From: Paralvinella palmiformis
Taxonomy: Eukaryota > Annelida > Polychaeta > Terebellida > Alvinellidae
Direction of reading: 5' to 3'
DNA: 64,000 bases
Assembly (NCBI GenBank): GCA_025642065.1
Contig: JAODUP010000040.1
Location: 1,284,501-1,348,500 of the forward strand
Shown: one piece after another, positions 13,595 through 25,200 of the stretch
Layout of the letters: every line of letters starts with the position of its first letter
Position numbering within the stretch: the stretch's first letter is position 1
Translations under genes and position numbers: made by a program
Notes under the pieces: generated by a model
What the model saw: only the letters and a program-made list of their open reading frames with translations
Told to the model about the DNA's origin: nothing
Databases searched by the model: none

Positions 13595-13768
13595 GACAAA
13601 ATCAAGAGTAATACATAATAGTAACATTTCTGATGCAGTGACAATTTGTTTAAAATTAGAACCAATCAACTGTTGGGTTAATGCTAGAACTATCAAAAAC
13701 AATTTGTAACCTTCAAACATTAATCTTACAACAGGGTTCGTAAAATGCAGAAATCATTACAGAAAATC

Positions 13769-13806
<38 letters not shown>

Positions 13807-14368
13807 CACACATACACACAACTGACAAGAAAATCAATAATTAATTTAGAAAATTGTATGTCTAAATTAAATATTTTAAAAACAGAAACCACCTAAAATA
13901 ATCAAATTATGTTATTCTCCTGATGATAAAACAGACATGCTACCTAACACAATTATTGGCTAAACCTGATTGTCCTACATACACAGAAAAATATCACATG
14001 AATTTATGTTATTAACTTTGAATTTCAACCATAGTCATGCAAACAAAAAGATCAATGAAAAATAACAACATATACCTATCAAATTAATTATTTATCTTAT
14101 AATACAACAGTGTAGTCAATCATTAACATCACATCATAAGTTATATGCCTATCTGCTGTTGTGTATCTCACATATAACAACAGTGTATCAGTGAGAAACA
14201 TATATGAAGTTAACAACTCTTAACAACTGTAATTTGGAAATCTAGAAACCAAAAAAGTAATAACTACAAATTTGTCATGATCTGCTTGATATAGAGTTGA
14301 GGAGCTGTTCAAAGATGACGTTAGTGAAGATGTATCCTCCAACACAGACATCAGTACACACTACAAAA

Positions 14369-14399
<31 letters not shown>

Positions 14400-14861
14400 C
14401 ACGTTTACTGAATGTATAGGACTGTTTTAATACAATTAACATCACTGTGAATATACAATGACACCATTAAGTATAAACAATAATATCACTGTATGGACAT
14501 AATGATGTATGTGTAAAGAATATCATCATTATGTACACAGAACATCATCATGGCACACACACACACACACAGAGAGAGAGAACGGAGACCAGCCTACCAT
14601 TAGTAAAACATCCTATGTATAATAATGTTATCCATTCATGTACAAAATAGCTTCAGCAGAACATAGCACTGTACTAACACTGTCTCATGTACACAATGAC
14701 TTCACCAAGTATACATCAGATAACAGTTTTTAATTGTAGTTCACCTATATTACTAATATCAAGTGGTTCATTACTATATAACATATTTCTCATCATATCA
14801 GAGACAAGTCCCACAACACGACATCACCTACTCAAGCGGCAGATATAACTTCAGTCCAACA
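12840..14861 (-). other. Probable 3' UTR or downstream region of the BFR1-like gene
   Basis: About 2 kb beyond the stop codon at 14862, with no other coding signal. The first clear minus-strand AATAAA I noticed is at 12855-12860 (TTTATT on the plus strand), so a long 3' UTR is possible. The stretch holds CA, TA, GT (14372-14399) and GA microsatellites. Confidence 0.35.
13556..13590. repeat. (CA)n microsatellite
   Basis: CA dinucleotide tract of about 33 bp, with a (TA)n tract of about 26 bp nearby at 13773-13798. It lies 3' of the BFR1-like stop, in probable 3' UTR or intergenic DNA. Confidence 0.95.
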
Positions 14862-15680
14862 TCAACTTGCCAGATCTTCCTTCGCAGTACACTCAATGGT
14901 GCTGCCATCTGCTGAATGAGACACTGATTCCAAAAGTGGTTGAATGACCTTAGTATTTGCTTTTTCCATTACATGCTTCATTTCATTTCCCATTTCGCCA
15001 GAGGGACATGAGTGTTGTTTGTGTACATCTGAAACTGTATCATATTCAGTGATCTCTGTCCGAGCTTCCTCAACACTATCACTCCGTGATGGCGGAGACT
15101 CGTCAGGGACTAATGTGGAGTTGTCAGATGCTGTCGGTGAGCTGACACGCTTACAGCCTTCCATGCCACTGTCCAGACTGACCGTGCCCGAGTCTTGCGA
15201 CAGTGTCGGACTGGAAGAGGGTAAGAACTTTGGTGGCTGGTTATCCGTTTGTACCTCGGGTGTGCTTGGCACGCTGTCATCACAGATGGCGCTTTCGGGA
15301 CCAATGCTGCTAGCCTCCGTCTTACTGCTGCAGCAGTCAACTACAGAGTCAGTACCACTCACAGTTGAGTCAGCACAACTAACTATCGAGTCAGAACAGT
15401 TTACCACTGAGACGTTACATGTGGCTGCCATATCTCTACAACCAGCTGATGTAACATCACACATGCCAGTTGATGAATCACTACACATTCTTAATGCACT
15501 GGAACACATTGGTTTATCATCTGTACAGACTCCTGCTGAGGTGGTACATACTGTAGGAGAGCCTTCACAAGTTACAACAATATTCGTGGACTCAATCTGA
15601 GACACTGAGGTACATAGACCTGGCTGTTGTTCAGTTGGAGAGTTCTGGGAATTGGAATGTGGTAGACTTCGCAGAAAGTT
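14862..15680 (-). CDS. BFR1-like gene, last exon: Ser/Thr/Cys-rich tail with Cys heptads
   Basis: The acceptor TTTTTCAG precedes AACTTTCTGCG. The exon encodes residues 410-681 (272 aa) and the stop at 14864-14862. Residues 447-525 form an array with cysteine every seventh residue. A Ser/Pro-rich acidic segment follows (SSSPTLSQDSGTVSLDSG), then a polar tail ending CTAKEDLAS. The sequence looks disordered and carries many SP/TP sites. The plus strand has a long open frame here (14944-15600), a shadow of this exon. Confidence 0.85.
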   Translation of the reverse strand, partial: NFLRSLPHSNSQNSPTEQQPGLCTSVSQIESTNIVVTCEGSPTVCTTSAGVCTDDKPMCSSALRMCSDSSTGMCDVTSAGCRDMAATCNVSVVNCSDSIVSCADSTVSGTDSVVDCCSSKTEASSIGPESAICDDSVPSTPEVQTDNQPPKFLPSSSPTLSQDSGTVSLDSGMEGCKRVSSPTASDNSTLVPDESPPSRSDSVEEARTEITEYDTVSDVHKQHSCPSGEMGNEMKHVMEKANTKVIQPLLESVSHSADGSTIECTAKEDLAS

Positions 15681-16548
15681 CTGAAAAACAAAAACTCTCA
15701 ATTCATATCTCCAAGCCAGACACACTAAATGTCATCAATCACAGAAATCCAGATTTAATCTCTCAACTCTTAGCATTTGTGTCAACTCAATATTAATCTT
15801 GTTTAGTGACCCCTTTGTTGTAAAACCACTACAAATGTTAACAATATTTCCAGTAAGTAATCAATTTTGTTTTCAAACTGACAAATCAACACAGAATCTA
15901 AAATCATTTGTAGAATGTCATAAACTATGTAATCATAATTTCATTTTAATTGCACCAAAACTTACAAATTAAGAATTAACTTAATCATGCGTGTAGAAAC
16001 CGGTTTTAGTTATTAGACATTTTCAATTATTGGGAGATGTTTTTAAATTTATATTTCGACCAGCTACATTACAATGCTGTTGGAGGGTGTACATACCACA
16101 ATATTCCATGAACCTGACAGTGAACTTTCCTCTGACAATTCCTTGTAATGTTGCTAAAACAAATTTGTGAAACAAATAATATAATTTATTATATGACAAG
16201 GTAAATAAAAAAAGATTATAATCAGAATACACACAAACGCACACACAAATATATTTCTTAGCCATACCTTTGCTAATTCAAGTTTCTGGATGACTTGTGG
16301 GATCTCAGCAGTGATAGAGGGGGCTGTTATGTTCAGACGAGAGAACTGCTCAAATATCTCAAGACTGTGATTAATTGGTTTGTTCTGAAAGTTAAAGAAC
16401 CCTAAAAACTGAAGTATGTAAACATGTGAAAAGTCTGATTCAAAACAAGAATTCCGAATTTCAAGTCCACCACTTATGTCACCTGCTACATGACATTAAC
16501 CGAGTTCAATCAATATACTGAAATTCTGTTGGATCAGAAGTTATTATT

Positions 16549-16581
<33 letters not shown>

Positions 16582-19500
16582 CTAGTCAACAACAGCACTG
16601 ACCACATCACATCTCAGATTTACTGAGGTGTCACAAGTAGACAGCTTTGAGCAATGCAGTACCTCGGCAACATTTAACCATATTGTACCTGTTACTAATG
16701 GTATGTATGTATAATAAATATCCTGTTTGTTGCCGAATAAAAATATCTATCCATGCAAAAAAATCTTACCGATAGGGTGCGTCTTTTGTCCTTTTTGTTC
16801 TTCTTACATCTTGGTTTGGAGACACAACCAAATAACTCATCATCACATCTTTTTTTAAGTACGTACATTCCTTCTACCATCTGCTTGGCTGCATCTTCAA
16901 GTGATTAAAACACAATACAAATAAACCAGAAATCAGGTAATACTGAATGTGCATGGAACTACAATCTACAGGTTTTTTCTTATTATAATTGAAGGTTGAG
17001 GATTGCCATTGGGATCAAACTTTAATCATATTTATGCCATATTTCATAGAAAATTCTAGTGAAACTTATGACAACTGAAGGCTGATAAAACGTTTTCATT
17101 TATAACCTCCTTGCGCAAAGGTGCTCTTTATCATTAAATCAGCTAAATTATGCTACCAGAACTTCCATGTACTCACTGGTTAACTGAGCCATAAACCAGT
17201 ACTTGATCACAACAGTGGATCATCACATATTATAAACCTATATTAGACAGTCAAAAGCAGCATTTTGCTTGGAAGGATGAGGAATAACGGAAGATATTTA
17301 CAAACCAAAATCAGAGGACAAATAACCCACAAGCCTTCGAGCTATAATGACAACAGTTCCTTGTGATCCTGGACTGAGATTGAACTAAAGTTTTAATTAA
17401 AGATTGACTGACTTTTTTGTTTAACCTCAGTGTCATTCAGGCGTTACATATATATGACATTGACAGCGGGTAAACTCTCAACAGAAACGACATGATCGGA
17501 TGAAACAATCTAGACTAGGGAAACACTGGGTTTCAAAACCCAGATATGATCATCCTCAGAGTAGTTCGCTACCACCATGTCACAGGAGCACCTCCAACTT
17601 CATCAGTTAAAAAAAACAATATCAGAAGTTAAAACATTTACTGACCTGTTGACTGTTCTGTAGTTTTATCTGACGATTGTTCTGTGTCAGACACAAAACG
17701 CTGAAGATAAGCGACCAAAGTCTGACAAAGTTGTATCTCATCTTGATACGGTATCCTAGTAGCTTCATACTCAGCACTGTAACGGGCATCGAGATGGTTT
17801 TATTAGTCTTACAACGAGTCTAAGATTAATGTCCATAAACTCAGTACAGTACAAGGTCAACATTACTCACAGTTCCTTCTGGTATGCTTCTTGTCTTTGT
17901 AGTTTTTGTTGTTCCCGGAGTCGGTTCTGTTCTTCGTGTTTTTTTCGCTGTAAGTGCTGATATTCCTTCAACTGTGCTTTAAACTCAGCATTACGAACTC
18001 GTTTATGTTCATACAATTCACCGAGAACTGGCAATGGAATAAAATTAGATAGACTTATAAACAATCCATAACCATAAATATACTCTAAACCCTAGCTTCA
18101 TAAAGTTAGTAAATTACTCTCCAGGCTACAGACTATGACTACATTCAACGACATTTAATAATCTCTGTAATGGTTGTCTATATATTATGTTTATTAGGAA
18201 ACATAACAAGATGGAAGGATATTTACATAGAATTGATTGGGATTTTAGAAATATCAAACAACTAACTAATGACTAAACGGTCAAATGATGTTATTAATTT
18301 ATTTATTTTTAATTTATTTCATTTAACCTTTATTGCTGAGGACAGGCTAAAACCTTTCTTACAATATTAATGTACATATATAAGATACATACTATAATTC
18401 AATGTAAAACAGGTAAAACTGAGATTATTCAGAAAGCTCTTATTAAAAGTATTTTCGGGACATGTTCATCTGAATATGGTCTAAATGTTTTTTCACTCAT
18501 AAAGAATTCAATTAATCTACTGACTAGCTTTCCAGGAATTAAGGCACATTTGGCAACATATAGTGACATGGAATTAGTGCATGATTGCTGAAGGGGGGAC
18601 TGTACATTAAAAATTAGCTTTTTGAAGAATGCCATGTTCTTTTTGACAATATCACGAATCTGGGCAAGATGTAATGTTTCCAAAATGTGGGAACTCCTAG
18701 TGCATTTACTAAAACCAAGACATTGGTTCAGGAGGTTGCAGCGAGTCCTTTCTATTTTGTGTTGGCCGGTTATACTAAGTGGAATACAATCCAAACCATA
18801 CAATAAAATTGGCTAACATATGGTGTTCCAGATGTAAGCCTTGACATCTGATGACAGGCCTGGCTAGGACATGCCGATATGACGGAGAGCATAAAAAGAT
18901 CTCCTACATTTCTCCATGCACTCATCCACAGAACCAATCTGAGAACCAGATGAATCATCCTCAAATATCACACCGAGTATTTCAAGGCTTTTAACGTTTT
19001 GTATTTGTTTACCATTGGGATACCATACCGGATCCACACGCAAACTTTTACTGGATATCACCATACATTTAGTCTTCTTGATCCCAAATTTACACTTCCA
19101 TTTCAATGCGCACTCTGTCGATTGAACTATGGAACCCAAGTACAGTGGCACACATAACCGTAATATCATCTGCACATGCAAATACATTGCATGAATAATG
19201 CCCAATAGATATCTTGTCTGATATGGCATATATCTTACATAGCAAGTCATCAATAAATATGTTTAAAGGTTGTGGGAACACACTCCCTTCTCTCATGTGC
19301 CCCGCTACCTTAATCATTTTACTATATTTACCATTCTATTTAATACAAGCAGACAGGTTACAATACTATCAGTACAACAAAATGCAATGATCATTTGGGA
19401 TTTCCCATATAATTTATGAAATAGTGCTTTGTGCCAGGATTGGGGTGATTACAGGATAAAGGTAATTGATTACAATCACTTGAGAATACTATTATTATGA

Positions 19501-22182
19501 TTACATTCATTTTGAATGTAATTGAATACGATTACATTGTAAAGTAATCAAGATTACAATCATGATTACGATGTATATAATAAAAACATGTGATTCTTCA
19601 TCAATATTTACTCAGTTACATGTATAATACTGGTATAAACATGCTACAATGTTTACACATATGCTCTTGAAATGAAAATGTACAACAAACTTCGATGCCA
19701 TTGTACGATGTAAATTTGTTTTAAAATTTCTGAGATCAGTATTCACCATAGAGCAAAGGAGCAAGTTATTCATTTGGTATGAATACAGGTATTTACAGAG
19801 ATAACTCAGATTAGTACAAACTGAGATTAGCGCAAACAATATCAATGGAATTGTTTGAATATTTGGGAAATGTATATTCAGTAACGAAATGGATCATGCG
19901 TGGATTGACAACAGCCAGGTAAGGTCTATATAATATTTAGGATAATTACAATATAGTCCCAATGCTGACCCCCTCTGTAACTTGACCACCTCTGTAAATG
20001 GACCACTTTTTCAGTCTTAAACTATTGCTGTGCTTTAAAATTGTATTTTTCTTTTATAACTCGATGACCTCCCAACTCCGTACTTCAACCTCGACCAGGG
20101 GCCACAATGTAGCCTTGTTTATGTTCACTAACGTATGCATTAATTTAATTGGCTGTTTGCTCACTGTGTGACTAACTTTGGCTTAACCATGTGAAAACAA
20201 CACCAGTTAATCAGAAATGCCTGTTTATATTACTTATAATAACAACAACATCTGAAGCAGTGACTCAACACATTTTCCTTTCATGTTCATAGAACAAATA
20301 AACTGACATATCATCATGTGTATAAATATGACAGCAGTCCGTCAATAAGTAAATCAGTTGTATTGTTATCTTTTGCCTTACATACCAAACCAAATTTCTG
20401 GTATGATATAAAATGGTAAATACATTGTGTAATCGTGAAAGTAATCGCTGATTACGATTACATTAGCAATATAATCGATTACCATTATGATTACATTGCA
20501 TCTAGAAATGGCGATTATGATTACTTGATATCATGTAATCGGTTACAATTGATTACGATTGCTGATTACGATTACCCCAACCCTTCTTTGTGCCAGATAG
20601 AATCAAAACACTTTTTCAGCTTCTAAACTACATGAGTATAGAGGCGAGTTCATGGCTTCAAAATAACACTTAGTATCATTAAATATAGCACACATGAAAA
20701 AGTTACCCCTAATCTAACGAAAGCCTAATTGCATGTCACAGACAAAATCAGCTGGTAATAATATTAATTGCAATAATTTTGAGAATGTACTACTTAGTGT
20801 TATTGGTCTGTATTTGTATGTTTAGTGTATCAACTCTTGGATTTGATTCCTGATAGGGAGGGTTGCAGCACAGCACTCTAACCACTGCAGTGTTGAGACA
20901 CTGTTGAGACAAAACTTTAAAGTGGAGAAGTGACGAGATATTTTATTCTTACTAACCAGTGCCAGAAAAACCGGTAGCCCAGACACCCAAGAACTTGTGG
21001 ATTTAGTCTTCCGGCTAGTGATTGGTCCAAAATAATTGAGTTGTTGATGTTCTGCACCTGTGCCTATCTATATGTATCCTAAAACAAACGTTGCCTATGG
21101 CAGACATCAGACCTATTTTGATCCAGATTCCTTATTACACCAATGTAAAAAAGTTTGTCGTTATTACAACATGTTTAAGTCTATTAGCTTTGCTATGTAT
21201 AATTACAATCTATATTGTTGTCCTCTTATGTGGTCTGGCGAAATGACTTATTAATTCATACAATGCTGCTTGATGGATTTATACTCCTGGAGTTGTTTGT
21301 TACTCCAGCAGGCATCTCCATGGGTATTAAGGTGCGGACAGAATTTTTTCCCCATATTATGAGTAAATAGGTTACACTAATATAGGAAAATTGTTGAATG
21401 TATAGCTATTATAATCCCGATGTGTCATTCGCAGTATCGGAGATCTGCCTGAAATCCGCTGTTCTCGACCATGGTTCAAATAGGTCAAGTGGATAGGCGC
21501 TTTAATTTAGGTCCCACCATGCTTAACTGCATATACTTAGGGACGCTAAATTAGGCGTGGATGAACGCAAATGTATGAAGATTAGCTGTTAGGTTCAAGT
21601 AAATCATAGTATTTACTCAGGTTTGAGACAATATTTCGTTCTAGTCCAGTAATAATCAATCGTGCAATATTGCTACTTTGGTTTTTTGGAGCTAAATCAC
21701 TTCACTACTCCCATATGGAGTTGGTGTACATTGTCTCAGGCGGTCAACTAAAAGGCCTAACTTTTCACTCTGGTCAGAGAACAACTTTGATGCCAGACCA
21801 GTCGGTCATCTATCGGTATGGTTCATATAGGTAGGATTTATTTAGTTATTTTAACCCAGAATAAAGCTGAGGTCAGCATCTGAGATGTGGAAATGTTTTA
21901 TATACAGGTTTCTTTTGGACCACAGAAAATTACTGTTGAATGTAAACTGTGGTGTCAAAATAGTTTATGATATGTATGTAGCAAGTCACCATTGAACCAC
22001 ACACATGTATTGTTTACTGCGAGCTGTGGTATCAAATGGTATGTTTCATGCGCTTCCACTTTTGTACCTAGCCTGCATGTAGCCACTTTCCTGTGGGTGT
22101 GACATATTTGTCGTGTACGAAAAGCGAATTAGCTGGGCACCACAGGCTGATGAGTAGACCAGACACATGTATAGGTATATGT

Positions 22183-22221
<39 letters not shown>

Positions 22222-25200
22222 GATTGATGTATGCATAGTTTATTTAGATTTATGGAGGTAAAGGTATCAAAGGAGGTTTAGAGTTGTTGATGTGCCTGTG
22301 CCTCTCTATAAATTTCCTAAAACACACACTCACATACAGCATTATAAAATGACCCAATTTCTGATGTCTTCAATAGAAGCATTGGAGTATTCAATATTGT
22401 ATATGTTTATGAAATGGTATAACTGTACAATACTGAAATAACCCTGAATTAAAACAATGTTCTACTTTATTTAAAAAAAGGTCTATATTACAAATGAGAT
22501 GCTGGCCATTTAATTGATGATAATCTATTCACTAACCATATCTACTATCACAATAAATTACCTTTCTTTATCTGTTCGTATTTCACTTTGTCTTCATTCA
22601 TTTGTTGTTTAAGTTTCTCTTCCTTCTGTTTCTGAATTGTCCACTCTTTAAAATAATACTGAAATGGAATAGTAATAATAATCTCAACTCTTAAATGTCC
22701 ATCTGCATATGTTGCCATGGTGCCATAATAAAATGGCAAACTACCATTTAATTATTTACACCAAACATATTTAATGCATATCTCTATTGTTTAACTAGAC
22801 TCAACGATCAGTTTAAACATCAATAATCAAAAACATTGAGTTACCTCTCGTTGTTCACGCAGCCTTCTTGCTTCACTGTTCATAGATTCGATCTCTTTCT
22901 TCATTGTCATATACTGACTACAAATGACAACAACAACAAAAATTACAGCTCAAATTTCCAGATACAAAAGCATTATCATCATCATCATCCTATATACGAA
23001 GAAATTCTTTGCAATCCATTTCTCGAAAATATGTCAGTTTGATCTTCACTTGTTGATTTTTATGTTTAATGGGCTCCACCTGCTTTTGTTTGAGAGTAAG
23101 CCAAATTGTGGCCTAAAAGATAATAGCCATGATGATGATGATGCTGTTATATAACATGATGAAGAATAGTGATGCAGTTGGCATTTAATTTGACAGACAT
23201 AATGGCAATGATAAGGAGGACCTACTTAATGCTGTCACTATTTTTCCAAGGATGTATTGATGTGTAAATGGCACAAATAACATTGAAAGTGTCACCAACA
23301 TGAAGACATCCATAACAGAAGTACTTAAATTACATCTAATAATAATAATATATATTTAATAAAGCGCCCTTACTAGCAGGAGCCATTCAAAGGTGCTGTA
23401 CATATAATATGTAATATAATAATATCCCAAATAATATGTCTGTAAAAATAATGTAAGTGATTTAAAAGATAATTATTTACCTGTGAAAGCGACCTTAAAT
23501 AGATGTGTTTTTAGAAGAGACTTCAAATTTCCGAGACAACACATTTCTAATATTTGCGGGCAACCTATTCGACAAAGTGGGGGCTGCAACACTAAATGCA
23601 CAATCACCATATGACTTGAGCCGAGACACTGGCACCTGCAATAGTATCTGACTGGATGACCTGAGTTTTCGGGATGACTTTCTAATGGATACCAGTTTAC
23701 ACAAGTATTCTGGCACCATATCATTAATAGATTTATAAGTTATTAATAAAATCTTGAAATGGACACTTGTCTAACAGGTAGCCAATGTAGTTTTTGAAGA
23801 ATTGGGGTGATATGATCATATTATCGAGTATTTGTCACTATGCAAGCTGCACTATTCTGAATTCGCTGAAGGCGATTAATGTTATAATCAGATATGCCAT
23901 ATAACAGTGAGTTACAATAGTCTATACAAGATGTAACAAAGGCATGGACTACAGTTACAAGTGTCTCTTGTGTCATGATTTTAAACAGTGGGTGTTCTTA
24001 AGATGGTAGTAAGCAGCTCAGCATACTGATGTGACAAGTTTATACATGTTAACACATTGGTAAAAAATAACCCCTAGACTTTTTACTGACACTAACACCT
24101 ACAGTGTTAATTATTAGCACAGAGTTACAAATCTTAATTAAATATGCTTAATTCACTTGTAACCAAGGGTGCATTGAGGGAAAATGCAACAGGAGGAACA
24201 GAGTTACATCAAGGTAGAGTACACCATAACCTATATATCTATATTAATGTCAAAACAAAAGGGTCATTAAATAAAAAACAGAAATAAAATACTGTTCATT
24301 AAATATTTTTAGTGTAAAGCATAATTAAGCATTTGACAATAACTCAACTTACACTAATACATTCTTTGAACGTTTTAATGCATCAATTTCTTTAACTATT
24401 CTTCTCTCTTCTCGTAATGAAAAGTTCTGCACTTTCAGTTGATGTTCCAGACGTTGTATGGTCTCGTTTGTTCTTTCCTCACTTTTATATTTCAGTGTTG
24501 ATTCAACTTTTGTCATCTCGGAGTTCTGTGTAAAGAATACAGAGTAAAACACCATTAAATTTCCTTGGAATGCATTCATCTCTGCTCACAAAGATTATTA
24601 ACATTAAAAGGTACCATAATGTGACTGATTTGTCCACACATTCCACGTTATCAAACATAAATTACAGTCAACTCACATGCTGACTTTATGATTGTGTGCC
24701 ATTTAATTAACTATCATGTAAATAGATGTTATAATTATTTTAACTCACTTTTGAAATTAAATAAATAACAATCCATATCAGAATTAAAAAAATAAGACTA
24801 ATTATAAGATGATTGATGTTTTACAGCCACGTTTGTGCACATGGTAAGCTAAATTGGCTGAGCGACATCCAAAGGTAATGAAGCAAAGTCAAATATAAAA
24901 CACCCTTCAGATATGCCCAGGCCGAGATTCAAACTCAGGTGGTAGTGATCGACTAATTATAAGAGTACAATCACAAACTAATCAATCTAATTCAAAATTC
25001 AGCAACAAACTACATAAATGACCTAATGAACATCATGACATAGTCCCTAAATGATAGCATGATAATGTTCTTAAAATATGTCACATCTACCCCTGATTAG
25101 CATATGATAACATAGAGACTGAACTGGCAAAAGCATTTATCTGTGGATAAAGTTACCTTTTTTTCAATGTTATACTAGTACATGTAACTTGAAGAGGGAA

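Noticed and set aside
14944..15600. 218-residue open frame on the plus strand
   Set aside because: It is the antisense shadow of the last exon of the BFR1-like gene, kept open by its 21-bp repeat and Ser/Thr/Cys-rich codons. No splice context or recognisable domain supports it.
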